Of a stretch of DNA of 64,000 bases, positions 1 to 11,392 are shown one piece after another. The notes below the pieces were generated by a model. The model was not told the origin of the DNA. It worked only from the letters and a program-made list of their open reading frames with translations, and did not search any database. The translations under genes and the position numbers were made by a program. How positions within the stretch are numbered: the first letter of the stretch is position 1; each line of letters starts with the position of its first letter. The stretch comes from Lumbricus terrestris (Eukaryota > Annelida > Clitellata > Crassiclitellata > Lumbricidae), in the NCBI GenBank assembly GCA_949752735.1, contig OX457041.1, positions 25,754,576-25,818,575 of the forward strand, read 5' to 3'.

Positions 1-1358
1 TCTGTCAGTCTGTACATGACCAACTGGTATAATAGCATGATATCAACACCACACAACACACATCAAACAAAACATGGCCCACTAACTGGTCATGTACAAC
101 AAATTTCTACATAATAGTTTCTGGACGCAAAACCTGGACGGCTTCTACAATAGCTTAACCACTGTAGGCTTGATCAGAGATGAGTTAAAGCTCTGTATAA
201 TATCTGAAATCTCCCATCCTCATCCCATAGTTCGAAAAACGTCATCTAGTGGTCATCTATTCATCAACTCTCGCAATTCTTACCACTCTGCGCTCACAAT
301 CCACAATTTCTTAGAACTTATTCTTCCTCCTCTTCACCATTTCTCTTCATTCCCATGATCCTCCTCTCCCATTTCCTTTATTCTTTTTACACTGACAAGT
401 AAGGTTTTTTATAGATCTTATCAAGTAAACAGTGTCTGCAGAGAAATCACTTCACACCAAATGGCACCTATCCAAGAATAACAAACCCTTCCTGCTCCAC
501 TGAACACTCATAAAACACCCAGCTGCATGACGTCAACGGAAACCAAGTTCATAATAAAAATCTATCTGGACTTTTTTCTGTTTTTAATTGTTCTTTTCGA
601 CTGCAACTTTGACAAAACGCAAACAGAAATGACATAGAAGCGACTTGTCAGAGTCCCTACAATAGTATTATATTAAGCAGTCCGCACCTAATCCGCCGAA
701 GGGTCATTCAAAAGGCAGTACAACACACTTGCCTTAATGTGGGCCAGTCTTGGTGGGAGGACGGGAGGGAGGGGAAAATGCCGAATGCCTTTCGCATGAC
801 TCAATATCAGCATAAACAACTGCGGATCAGCTGATATAAGCAAGTCACAGTTGGGCAGACAGATCAACAGAAATACATGCACAGCATTGCACACAGACAG
901 ACAAACATATTTCGTCACCATTTCTTTGAAAGCATATATCAGGTTATGGGAAACTCGGGCTTCGCCAGGGGTTAATATGCTCCCACATTCTTCTATCATC
1001 GGCTTATTCCTTGTCACTACTCCATCTTCCCGTTGGCAGTTATCTTGTAACTTGATCTTAACAAATTGGTTTAATTAAAAGTAAAACCTTGTCATAATTT
1101 TCATCAAAAACTTTTCTCCAGACTGATAATGTCCATCCTGTGAAAATAAGGTTTAATAATTAATACCTTGCTTTGTAGCCTTGATGGGCGCTGAACTTGG
1201 CCTAAAGCTGTGACTCAACATCAAATCCCCATTAAGTCCAATAAAATTAATGCATTTTCGATTGCTTAATTGATCCTACACTTAACCTATTTTTTCACAG
1301 AAGTACGAACTTATTGACCCACTTAATACCAGTTACCAAGTGTATGAGGATAGTTTAT
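1..1358. other. Non-coding, nothing recognised
   Basis: No open frame resembles a known protein and no repeat structure was seen. It could contain the missing tail exon of the BCL-2-like gene, which I searched for by eye without success. Confidence 0.4.
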
Positions 1359-1410
1359 GCCTCTGAGTTGAGAGCTTGAAGGAGCGCTATAGAAATGGAT
1401 AAATAAAAAA
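1359..1410 (+). mobile_element. LINE/SINE-type 3' tail stub
   Basis: CCTCTGAGTTGAGAGCTTG followed by GGAGCGCTATAGAAATG and an A-rich end. This matches the 3' tail found on the LINE and SINE copies elsewhere in the window. Confidence 0.6.
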
Positions 1411-1684
1411 TAATTATCTGTAAACTGTTTACAGCCTGCCTCACTGCAATGACCCACTGGGATTTGTTACTGTCAGTTTAAGGCTGAAAAAATTGAAAGA
1501 AGCACTTAATTGAGACAATGGTCATTGGCAGCAACGAGTATGAATAAATGTCATTCGACATGTATTGTACTTCTTACAATGTAGATGAAGTGCTGCTATG
1601 TTTTCATTTCCATTGTCTATCCAGCACAGTCTTAGTCTACCTTTTGTTTCTCCTTCATTCGAATCCTTTTTACACACATGTAGT

Positions 1685-1965
1685 GAATTGCATGGAATTC
1701 AACAAAGGTGGTATGGGCATGTGAAGCGATCGGATGAGGGCTGTAGCATCAAAAGAATCATGCGTGCAGAAGTACAGGGACGCCGCAGCCGTGGGCGACA
1801 GAAGAAGAGGTGGATGGATATGATCTAGCAGGACATGGAATTTCTTGATCTGAAAAAGGAAGACGCTGGAGACAGAACAACATGAAGACAAAGGATCCAA
1901 GTGGCTGACCCCTCCACAGCGAGGGATTAATCCTAGCCAGAAGGAAAAGAAGAAGTGAATTGCAT
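1685..1965 (+). mobile_element. Non-LTR retrotransposon ORF2 C-terminal remnant
   Basis: A broken frame reads QQRWYGHVKRSDEG, then GRRSRGRQKKRWMDMI, a pattern typical of the C-terminal end of non-LTR retrotransposon reverse transcriptase polyproteins. Stops and frame shifts follow. No 5' part is present. Confidence 0.75.
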
Positions 1966-2518
1966 GGAAGCGGCCAGTGGACTCTCTCTCTGTCTCGTCT
2001 CTGTCTCTCTCTCTCTACCTGTGTAAACAATTTTCTGCATACCTAAAAGTTGTCAAAAGTCATTACTTTTAACATCTTGAATATTCCTGAAATCCCTTCA
2101 ACTTTCTGCAGCTGACTAATTGCTGCAGGACTTCTTTACTAATTTGATTTCTCATCTTGCTTTCGTGTTAAGTTCTCAAATAAGAAGTGTCTTTAAAGCG
2201 TTTTTGTAGAGGTAATACACAACCTGTGTTAGTGCGACTAAACTTACAAAATTTTAAACACATCACCCTCTGGTTGTGCATGATCCACACTTGAAAGAGC
2301 ATATGACCGGGCATTCTGGTCAGAAGGGGAGACATATCTCCATCCAATACCAAACAAGCCCGACAGGCATATGGGGCAGGGGGCATGGTCAGCCAGACAA
2401 AGTCTCCTCTTATAAAAACAAAGTACTTAAACACAAGTCATGTGGCAGGAGATCAGATTTCGGCTGTGGGAACTGTTTGGACTCAAAAAAAGCAACTCAA
2501 CAAGTTTACCTTGACATT

Positions 2519-2640
2519 CAGGGCATAAAGTGTGACTGACGGTAATGCACAGCGTCCATGCACTTATTTTCAAATAGCAACGCCATCCTGCCACTTATTA
2601 GGCCAGCACAAGCTGGAAGGTAAGGTGGCGGGGAGAGAGA
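2519..2640 (+). mobile_element. Truncated hAT-like MITE (AAGTGCCTGGACGC family)
   Basis: Starts CAGGGCATAAAGTGTGA and contains GCGTCCATGCACTTATTTTC, shared with copies near 26.3, 37.5 and 48.5 kb. No right end was found. Confidence 0.5.
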
Positions 2641-2678
2641 GGGTTACAGGAAATTCTTTTCTAGATACAACTTTTAGC

Positions 2679-2999
2679 GGTTTGGGTCCACTATTCCGAG
2701 GGTCCACTATTCCGAGGGTCCACTATTCCGAGGGTCCACTATTCCGAACCCTAAACCTAACTCACCCCAACCCTAACCTTAACCCACCCCAACCCTAACC
2801 CACCCCAACCATAACCCTAACCCTCCCCAACCCTAACCTCAAACTTAATCCTAACCCACCCAACCCTAACCCACCTTACTCCAACCCTAACCTTAACCCA
2901 CTGTAACCCTAACCACCAAGGATAACGAAAAAATATAGCGGATATTCGGAATAGTGGATCTTCGGACAGTGGACCCTCGGAATATTCTGGGCCGTTACC
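2679..2999. mobile_element. Short DNA transposon with telomere-like (CCCTAA) interior
   Basis: Flanked by a perfect 8-bp direct repeat CTTTTAGC (2671-2678, 3000-3007). Imperfect inverted ends (GGTTTGGGTCC against GGTAACGGCCC) each run into ATTCCGAGGGTCC. The left arm carries four tandem TCCACTATTCCGAGGG units. The interior is about 190 bp of degenerate CCCTAACC repeats. No ORF. Confidence 0.75.
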
Positions 3000-3865
3000 C
3001 TTTTAGCACTGTTGACATTTATTGTGGTCTAATTACACCAACAACATCAATACTAATTAATAATCCAGGGGCAACATTCAAAGGCCAATGCAGGCAATTT
3101 TAGTTTAAGGAGGAGAATAAGAGTAGCAATCACAAAAGAACCAATACTACAGGTATTAACAGGTATACAGCATTGGCAACTTAATTTTGTGGCCCCTGCA
3201 TGGGAAGGTGGTCAGCGGCCGTCAGCCAGTATACTACCTTGCCATCCAGACTTCTCACCAACAGCATAAAGTCATATAAATTTTGATCAACAACAAAGTT
3301 CACAACAGGGAGATATTAACTGAACATAAAATTATGTAAATTCAGTCCTAGTGAGAGTTGAACCCTAACCACTTTGATAACAGTTTCACAGGTCAACCAA
3401 TTTAAACTATTGGATGCTAAAATCAACGCAGATTGTACTTCAAATACAGATGTAACTGATGAAGTAATCATTCACCATTGCCAACAGCAATACAATGTCC
3501 TTCTGTTGAAGGGCATATGAACTTACGTGGTTACAACAGCAATATGTTGATAACCAGAAATTATAACAAATTAATCATACCTGATCCAAATTAATTTAAT
3601 GGTTTCAGTAGAGTCATTTTAATGGGCATATGGTTCAAATCCCTGAAATGTGTAATTTCAAAGCAAAACAAAAACTATTTCTGTGTATTTTGTGACCATG
3701 GCCTTGAAAATGGCAACTCTTCTAGTTATCCAAGCATTGCTTCTAAAGTTACAAATGAGCCTTTTACTCGTGAGTGATAGGTACTTGCAAGACACTAAGC
3801 ATATCAAGTGCGTCCAGATGCAGACATACTGGGTACTCCTTATGTTCAACTCCAGTACATCACAT

Positions 3866-4136
3866 CAGGGGTGTAGACAAGCGGGTTCAGGGTTTAAACC
3901 CTCCCCCCCATTGGCTTAGGAAAAGTTTTTTAAAAGGCTATTTATCCACTTAAATAAGAAAAAACAAAACAATTGTTTGTAGTAACAATTGTTTTTCTTA
4001 CTTTATTCCCTTTGTTACTTCATTCCCTTTTTATTTACTGTAATACTGTTGGGTTGGTGTCTGGAAGGGCATCCGGCCACAGTGCCACACCACAAAATCC
4101 ACCCTCCCCCATCATAAGTTCCTGGCTACGCCACTG
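3866..4136. mobile_element. hAT-like MITE, family A
   Basis: CAG...CTG ends with a perfect 8-bp target duplication CATCACAT (3858-3865, 4137-4144). The body is nearly identical to the copy at 60223-60484 (shared CCACTTAAATAAGAAAAAAC). Confidence 0.88.
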
Positions 4137-4766
4137 CATCACATTATGGAAGTGCCAGGTATTAAGAACAAATTGTCACTCCGAAGCGATGCAACAGGAT
4201 TCAAAACTAAGACACAGAAAGAAAATCCGCAACTCATTTTGTTCATTTATCTTGTACAGTATTAAAATCATGGTAGGCTCTTCAGAATTCATGATGTCTT
4301 GTTTAAAACATTACCATTGAATGCCCAGCTCACCGAATTCAGTGCATTCTGTTAGTTCTTTAACGTCATAATCTTAAGACTCGCCTGCTTTAATTTGCTA
4401 ACTAACCAACCTGGCTTCTTGTTTCTGATAATAACAACGATCACGATGGTATTTCAGCGGGACTTATGCTTCTGGAATTGATGCTTGGCATCAATTAGAG
4501 TGCCTTAAATGAAAACGATGCAATAGACATCAGTAGATAATACAGCACTTTCATTTAGTGATATGCATCAAAAGTTGATAAGCCATTGGTGCATCCATAG
4601 TTCCATACACACCAAATGCTGTAGACATGATTCACACCCGATTCTGCCTGGCAATGGTCATTAAAATGTATTATATAATGTAATGAAAGATGCTATGCAG
4701 AGAGAGTTACTGGTTAGCAAAATGTAAACAGCTTCATCTTTACATATTAATGTAGCGTTAACTCAC

Positions 4767-5264
4767 CCAACCGCCGTTATTTTCAATCCATGAGGCCAAC
4801 TTATTCGCAACATAGAGTCCAGCCGTATGCGCAATTCTGTGTACATATTCGTGCATGTCGTTTAGGGCACAGTGTCGGGCCATCCACCCAGCGAAGGCAT
4901 AGACCATTACCAGTCGGCCCCAGTTGTAATGGCCATCGGAGAAGACTTCGTCCAGAACCGAGTGGAGGACCGTCGTAACATCCTTGTCGGTAAAGCCCAG
5001 CTTCTTAGCCATTCCGTTGAAGACCTTTTCATGCTTCTGCGAAACATCTTTTACAGTTCGCCGCATCGTTTTTGCATAACTGTTAGGCGGTCGAATGGTG
5101 GAAATTGACTGGGTTTCGACCATGTACCGCACCACATCGTCAGCTATCTCAATGGCATTCTTCTGCACGGGGGTCCAGCTGTTGTGGGTCGACAGTTTAC
5201 TATCTAAGCTTGCAACGCGTCCATTCTGTGCTTCTTTACGCATGTGCGTCTGTCTTTCTTCCAT
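4767..5264 (-). CDS. BCL-2 family apoptosis regulator (MCL1/BCL2-like), first coding exon
   Basis: This is a membrane-associated regulator of mitochondrial apoptosis, partial here: 166 codons from ATG (5264-5262) to a GTGAGT donor at 4766-4761. A BH4-like helix lies at about residues 32-50. A BH3-like helix lies at 67-82 (TMRRTVKDV, followed by HEKVFNGM, which resembles MCL1). BH1 is at 107-126 with FSDG and NWGR. BH2 is at 159-166 (WIENNGGW). The exon ends right after the BH2 Trp, the conserved BCL-2 family intron position. The C-terminal membrane-anchor exon should lie at lower coordinates, but I could not identify it in 1-4766. The BH3 Gly-Asp pair is replaced by Val-Lys, with Asp one residue later. 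There is no long MCL1-type PEST leader. Homology reads closer to MCL1/BCL2 than to BAX/BAK/BOK, but pro- or anti-apoptotic activity cannot be decided from this exon. Confidence 0.92.
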
Positions 5265-5906
5265 TTTCCGATTCGAATTTTATTTCTGCAGTAAAACTTT
5301 GAGTAAGACTCGAAATTGTAATAAAAACCCAACCTTTCTTGACCGCCTTTAGCTAAATACTAGTTGCTAGTTACCAGTTACTCTCCACCACTACGCCTAG
5401 CATGCTATTCTTAGCACTCCACTATATATTGACAACTTTGATTGACAACTAAATAGCTTCAGGTGGCGCTAACTGACGACAAAAAGAAAACTACTTTCCT
5501 CTAATTTCAAATTTCAAATATATTTCGTGTGCATATTGTAAAATTTTTCATTTACATTTTGACATTGACATTTTTTTATTGATCCCCATTTCAATCATAT
5601 AACAAACATGTAACTAAGTAAACATAATCAGAATTAAGCAAAATTCACATAAAGAGTAGGCAGAATAACAACGTGGGAGCAATAGGCACACCAAAAGGGA
5701 CAAGTCCCGCTAGGTAAGGGGCCTAAAATGCAACTATGACTTTAATCATATATGCTTTAAATTATACAGTTTCACCGCAGAATAAATAAAATTTATTTTA
5801 AAACATAGAACTTTAAACATAGATCATTATAAACAAGCGCGCCTATTTATATTTTATCTATGGTTTTCATTTGATTCCGGAATGGTCATATGATTATCGT
5901 GAAGCC
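5265..5906. promoter_or_regulatory. Shared head-to-head promoter interval, BCL-2-like gene and GLMP
   Basis: Two divergent start codons are separated by 642 bp, so both promoters and both 5' UTRs must fit here unless there are upstream non-coding exons. No TATA box or other core element is convincing. There is a close direct repeat of TTGACAACT around 5430-5450. A bidirectional promoter is an inference from geometry. Confidence 0.5.
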
Positions 5907-5990
5907 ATGGCTGATGTTAGGTGGTTGAGTTTTGCAGTTTTTCCTATGTTTTGCGTCTTATGTCTTGCAGAACAAGGAATAAATAGACAG
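5907..5990 (+). CDS. GLMP: GLMP coding exon 1 (signal peptide)
   Basis: 28 codons, phase 0. Contains a hydrophobic core FAVFPMFCVLCLA followed by a short polar stretch. Donor is CAG|GTATGA. The start is the first ATG, in a GCCATGG context close to a Kozak consensus. Confidence 0.9.
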
Positions 5991-8900
5991 GTATGATTGA
6001 CTTTTATACATGGAAGATGTTCTGTTTAAAATTTGTGACAGTTATAGATGTATTTATGGAAAATCAAACTACAACTTTCGTTGACTCACAGGCACTTTGC
6101 ATCACGAGACCTGACTCGTGATGGTTCTGGGTATTCATATAGATTGATTCTTTGGTATTGTAATTACAGTTTTTACACTAACTTTTTGTAATGTAAGTTT
6201 CCGAAATTTCTCGACAAAGCAATATATCATACGAACTCACCAAAACTCCACCTCTCACTATTTCCCCACAGGTCTTTCACTCAAAACTGAAAACATTGCT
6301 TTTACACATATCCTGTCCTGATTCCTTCTCTTCTCCTCACATCTTTCGTCATATCAACTATAAGCATCATCCACCCTAGCTGTCTGGCTGCCTTATTCTG
6401 CGGATCTTGACTCGCTACCTATCGATTTTGTGTTGATTAAGCGCCTGTGAATAAGCTGGTTCTCGCGACTTTGCTTTTATGGACGCTGTAGAAATCTCGA
6501 GATTACGATATCAGAACAAGATGGCAGGAGCCATGTGGTCGATTGCGATGCTGGATCACAATCAGAGGATTGTGCAGAAGACATGGTGTGATGCCTAGGT
6601 AGAAATTGTAGGTTATTATGGGTGGCCTTTCGAACAATGCTGAAGGAACAGAACCAGCAGACAATGGCTGGAACAGATTGGGTGTTAGTCTTGACACAAT
6701 GATGAGTGGAGTTTTGCAGAGGTTGACAGGTGAGAAAGGAAGATGAACAAACTGGCAGCGATCTTTTAGGAGTTGGTTCCAAAGAGCTTGTGGGGTAGAT
6801 TTAAAAATGTTGCAGAATTTGAGCGGGGGCAACAATGGAGAATATAGTGAAGGTATGATGAAGAACTAGTATATGAGGGCAGTTTTGGCAACCAAAAGTA
6901 AGGTTATTATGGGTAAAAAGATTGAAACAGACAAGGACAATAAGCTTGGTCAGTTCTTTGTTAAAGAACTGACAACATTGGGCTTTGGCGCATCCTAAGA
7001 TGCATACATGTACCTATGTCACAGACTGTTGCTGTTGTTGTTTACTGGTAGCTGAAGAGCGGGATACAAACACCTGGCCACATTTCAATGAGACATTGAA
7101 GCTTTACTTTAATTTTCGTTTAACCAATGTGTTTATTTGTTTGTAAAATGTTCTGTAGTTGACGACGAAAATCTTAAACTGTTCGACCTCAAACGGCATC
7201 GATTTCATCAATGTTGCTTACACGAAGGCGGATGGAGATCATGATCGCCTTCACTACATCTACTCCACTTTCGGTGCTCCCACAGTTCTCATTGCAAAAA
7301 CCTCGCGCAGTTCAAATCTTACGATCAACATGACACACTTCCTGTCTCCGAATGTGACGGACATAGCTAGGAGCCTGACATTTTCAAATGACACCCCGGA
7401 TACTGTGTTAGCTCTTGTTTTTACAAAGGTGAACATTCTTCAAGTTCAGTTCATGCAGGCCTGTAAAATCAAAATGAGTGTTTTTACAGGTCATTGCTGT
7501 TTATTACTGGAATGTTGTCCTTTGCATTTATACCATAAAATGGCAGTTTTTCTTAATTCTGTATAAATTTCTGATGTGTGCCAATGTTTATTTGAGACAC
7601 CAGAGTTAGATATGCAAGTGCTTAAAAGCCATGAAGAAAAAGTAAGTTTTTGAACCTTTTTTAAGGTAGGGGGTAAATTTGAGCTATGAGGGTAGAGAGG
7701 ATGTTGATTCCATTTTCCCTGGAAGCAGAGGCATGGAATGCACGTGAGCCCATAACTGTTCTGCATCGGAAGCTCAGCTGAGATATCCATACTTGATGGT
7801 CGCACTCAGTGAGGAGGACTGTAAGGAGTAAGCAGTGACTGAAGGAGTACTGGTGGTGAGGTCTCTTTTACAGCCTGGTGGTTGCCCACCTGTCATACTG
7901 TTAATTTCACAGTTGCATATCAAATCTAATGTGGAGACTTGTACAGCTTCTTTATCGTATCCAGTGGTTAAAAGTGGTTTGGATGAGCAGTGGGAACGCC
8001 GATAAAGTTTTGTTTGGGAACGCCCATGTTTCCAGGGTTCCGTGCATGGTGAGCAGTGGGAATGCAAGCCGAGAAATTCGAGAGCAGTGGGAACACCGTT
8101 TCCACCCACTTTGAACCCTGATCATATCACAATGCATAGGCTTCAATCAATGGTCACTGAAAGTGAAGCCGTAGTATAGAATCACAATCTATGGTCTTAA
8201 GTGGTTTGGATGAGCAGTGGGAACGCTGATGAAGTTGGTTGAAATCTGATTGATCATGGAAAGTAGACACTGGTCCGTGATGGATGTGCAAGTTGAAACA
8301 GGCAGTTCTTATATGTAGGCTGGATGATATTAAAAACTGATGAAATACATTGCTGAGAACTTTTTAATGGTTCATATTGGCCACTAGTAATGCTTTTGAG
8401 CCTGTATGATTCTAAACTTAACTCTGCCAGTTTCTGTTCTGAACAGCTTATCGAGTTTAACGACACGACGGACAGTGGGATGATGCCGACCAATGAAACG
8501 CGGTGGAGAACGTATGATCTTGCGCACGCATCGTGGGACAACTCAACACATGAGTCAATTATTCCTGACAACGTCATTGTATTCCGGGCGCATGTTGGGG
8601 AAAATTCATCCACTTCAGAAAATGGATTTGGAGAAAAGAACTCCAGTGCCGGCGGTTCTATCGCCTTTAAGGTTCATATCCTATAGATGCGTTTTGTATG
8701 CAATCTTAGTTTTGTTACGTTTTCTCACATAATAATTTGGTTTAGTATGGATAGGCTGTTGGAACAAAATTTGAATTATCTAGGTTGCACTTTTACAAGC
8801 AGGATTTATATCTGTGGATGATTCTATTGGCATGTTTCATCAACCACTATCATATAATCTATTGTGGTCTAATGTGATCTAATGATTAACTATTCTAATG

Positions 8901-11392
8901 CACAAGGTGTCTGCCTTTGGTAACCTCGAGATAACCCCATCATCATCAAAATCTTAAGACTCATTGGAAAGTCCAGCTGTGACTCGAGTGAACTTCTTCA
9001 GCAGTCGTATGGACAGACAAAAGAATGAACAAGTCACGAAATATTCCATTAAAGATAATACGATGCTCCCTGTTGCGCTCTGCCTTGTGCCTAGAGGTCA
9101 CACCACTGTTTCTTTCTTGCTTAAAAACTGCCTTGTTTAGCCATTGTTGGGCTGGGAGTGCTTCTGAGTAGATTACTTTGAAGGTGTGCTATATAAAAAG
9201 GTCAATAATTTAATAATTGATTCTGGTTTGATTTATCTTCTTTAAATAAGCTAATTGCTATGACTTTGCTTTTTTGGATGTTGTAGACATTTTTAAGATC
9301 CTTGATTACGAAATTGCACGTGCGTGATTGGAGCATTTTGATGAAACATGACGTACACACGCAGAGTATCATGCAATTATTTTTGTTGACAGTTTCAGGC
9401 ATTCACAGCAGATGGAATGAACAGCGAACTTCCTCACCTTCACTACAACGCCAACATAACTCAGATCTACGTGACTCTGGAGGACCTTGAAACGACGTTT
9501 ACACAACCACGCTTTGCCCTCGAGATGGTTTCTGTGACGTTGATTTCTACGAAAGATAAGAACATGACGATTGAGAATATAAAATCCATCGATGATGAAA
9601 CGACACCTGGCGCATTTCATGTGTGTTTCATACTTGTGTTTTACCAATTTAATTAGTGTGGCACGGTACAGTGTAGTGGGTATGTTCGCTCTCTTGCAGC
9701 CGGAGGGTTGCAGGTTCGAATCCACCTCAAGCCGCCTCGTAGGGACCTTGGGCAAGTCCTTCACATGCAATTGCTCAGCGCTTCAGCATAAAACTCCGAT
9801 TCAGTGTTCGCGATGTAGTCGGGAGTGCTTCTGAGTAGAAATCTCGAAGCGGCGCTGTAACAAGTGTACATACATAATTATTGTCACATTATTTGCCGTT
9901 GCGGTTCAGTACATGTGCACGCTAGTTTTGTGAATGTTCATTTTATGGAAAAGTTGCAGTTGCTCCACATCCTGCCTCTACTCTACTCTCTTATTCTCCT
10001 TTTACTCCAACTTTTTCCTGCGACGCTGCTTTTGATTATCATCAGTTACCTTGCTAGCCATTGCCACATTTAGTTTATTAACACTTTTATCTGAACTAAT
10101 TATTATGTAGATTTTGTAGTCAACGGATATAAAGTGTGGGAGTTGAAAATTGGGGTTTAGTTCAGGTTACCTGTCAGTGTTTCGTCATTAGTTACGGATT
10201 TACTCAGAAATTGTTTGATTTAGATAATACATTTCTTGTTAAAAGTCATTGTTCAATTGCAATTGTCAGATGAATCAGTTCAATTTATCTTTTTTCACAC
10301 TTTATTAATGACAGTGTAATAAAAGCATATAGGTCAGGTATGTTGTTGTAAGATGTCATCAGTAATTGGTTGATTCATTCATTTTGTTTTATTGTTTTTC
10401 CCCCAGATAATTAACTGGGCTCGACCAACGCCAGATGGCATGTATCTTCAGTGGAAGCCAATGTGTTATACGGAGCGTTCAAAATCAATTAACAACGCTC
10501 GAAATGTGAGGAACTACGGACTGCACGAGACCAGCCTCAGCGAGGATGAAGCACGTCTCGCACTGGCGTACTTTGGCAATTTCAGCGATGTTTACTTCAA
10601 CTTGACGCATGTTTCGTTCGGGGAAACAGACGATAAGTTTTACACCGCTACGAAATATTCTACATGGTTGGTCCTTCTGTTCTTATGTTTGCTGTTTCAT
10701 CCTTCGTTTTGTCATTGTTTTTTTCGTACTTTTCTTTCTGATGATCTTTTTTGCTGTAATTGTGTGTAATCATTAATATTAATTAATTTATATAGTGCCA
10801 GTTTAAGAGAAACTGTTCAGAGAAGCTCTTGACCTTGCAGCATAATACTGCGATCATGGATATTGGATACTGAAGTTGGTGCATAAGCCACCATATCTGT
10901 TGATATTAATTGAATTATGAACATATCAACAGTTTAAGGCAGAGGAACAAGGTGATGCATCACCGAGTCTGTAGTGTAACGCAGTGGAATCTCACCAAAT
11001 CTGTTGTAATTTTAGTAAACTCAATTACCTTAAACTATTAAATATATAGTGATAGTTAGTTTAACCAAGTTAGTTAGTTTATCAACCAAACTAGTAAATG
11101 GTATGGGGTATCCTATACCCTTGGTCTGTAAAGGATTTAACAATGCACAACATATTAGTCTTACTCCACATGTTACTGCATACTTTGTTTTAGGGCGTTG
11201 AATGTTGGTTACGGTATGCCACCCGTGGAAACTGTCTCTCTCATGTTGATCATTATCATAATTGTCGGTCTTGGAATTCCTGTTCTGCTGATAATGGCTG
11301 GAGGAATCTACATCGTCGTTCAGAAATACCGTCGAAGGCGTACGATTGGCTACGAAGATCTGACGAGCAGCTATCCACCAATTGGAACGTAA
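5907..11392 (+). CDS. GLMP: Glycosylated lysosomal membrane protein GLMP (NCU-G1), complete, six coding exons
   Basis: This is a type I lysosomal membrane glycoprotein; in vertebrates it partners the transporter MFSD1. Exons: 5907-5990, 7159-7428, 8447-8671, 9393-9620, 10407-10666, 11194-11392, giving 421 codons plus stop (human protein about 406). Exon 1 is a signal peptide. The lumenal part (about 29-369) carries 14 N-x-S/T sequons. Family blocks include ALVFTKLIEF, IAFKFQAF, SIDDE and INWARP followed by YLQWKP. A single transmembrane helix spans about 370-398, followed by a basic stop-transfer run (RRRR at 402-405) and a cytosolic tail with GYEDL (408-412), a Gly-Tyr/YxxPhi lysosomal sorting signal. 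All introns are GT-AG; the exon 3 donor (AAG|GTTCAT) is weak, but the join is supported by homology. The assignment is firm. Confidence 0.95.
6400..6512 (+). mobile_element. Retroelement 3' tail, family T1, copy 1
   Basis: Contains GCCTGTGAATAAGCTGGTTC, a GCGACTTTGCTTTTATGG block and CTCGAGATTACGAT. The same block recurs at 16070-16163 and at 18895-18918 joined to 22749-22850. It lies in GLMP intron 1. Confidence 0.7.
7159..7428 (+). CDS. GLMP: GLMP coding exon 2
   Basis: 90 codons (residues 29-118), phase 0 at both ends; acceptor CTGTAG, donor AAG|GTGAAC. Encodes five sequons and ends in LALVFTK, matching the vertebrate ALVFTR block. Confidence 0.93.
8447..8671 (+). CDS. GLMP: GLMP coding exon 3
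   Basis: 75 codons (119-193), phase 0; acceptor GAACAG. It opens with LIEF and contains DLAHASWDN, equivalent to the vertebrate LADFSWNN block. Five sequons. The donor AAG|GTTCAT departs from consensus; reading through would hit a stop after four more codons. Confidence 0.9.
9148..9202 (+). mobile_element. LINE/SINE 3' tail stub in GLMP intron 3
   Basis: GCTGGGAGTGCTTCTGAGTA, then GAAGGTGTGCTATATAAAAA. Confidence 0.6.
9393..9620 (+). CDS. GLMP: GLMP coding exon 4
   Basis: 76 codons (194-269), phase 0. The acceptor TTGACAG was chosen over the nearer TTTCAG because it restores the conserved QAF after exon 3 (KFQAF against human RVQAF). The donor is CAT|GTGTGT, and a SINE begins only about 35 bp into the intron. 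Confidence 0.88.
9655..9890 (+). mobile_element. tRNA-headed SINE, copy 1 (GLMP intron 4)
   Basis: Head with box B GGTTCGAATCC, a body with GACCTTGGGCAAGTCCTTCA and TTGCTCAGCGC, and a tail GGGAGTGCTTCTGAGTAGAA then GGCGCTGTAACAAG with a CATA end. It starts about 35 bp from the exon 4 donor. Confidence 0.85.
10407..10666 (+). CDS. GLMP: GLMP coding exon 5
   Basis: 86 codons plus 2 nt (270-356), acceptor CCCCAG after a pyrimidine run, donor ACATG|GTTGGT. Encodes the conserved lumenal INWARP/YLQWKP block and two sequons. Bases 10427-10488 recur as a perfect inverted copy at 13959-14020. Confidence 0.92.
11077..11139. mobile_element. Tiny TTAA-type palindromic element, copy 1
   Basis: Contains ACCAAACTAGTAAATGG, the core GGGGTATCCTATACCC and GGATTTAA; it aligns along its length with 58193-58259. 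The left TTAA is degraded. Confidence 0.5.
11194..11392 (+). CDS. GLMP: GLMP coding exon 6 (transmembrane helix, sorting tail, stop)
   Basis: Completes Trp356, then encodes a helix rich in Ile/Leu/Val, RRRR, and a tail with YEDL. Stop TAA at 11390-11392. The intron end just upstream (about 11077-11139) holds a small palindromic element. Confidence 0.94.

Noticed and set aside
688..1017. Minus frame as the missing BCL-2-like tail exon
   Set aside because: It has a hydrophobic part but no BH2 continuation and no acceptor in the right phase.
2750..2920. Chromosome end or true telomere
   Set aside because: The CCCTAA repeats are degenerate, short, and bounded by inverted ends and an 8-bp duplication, with ordinary genes further on.
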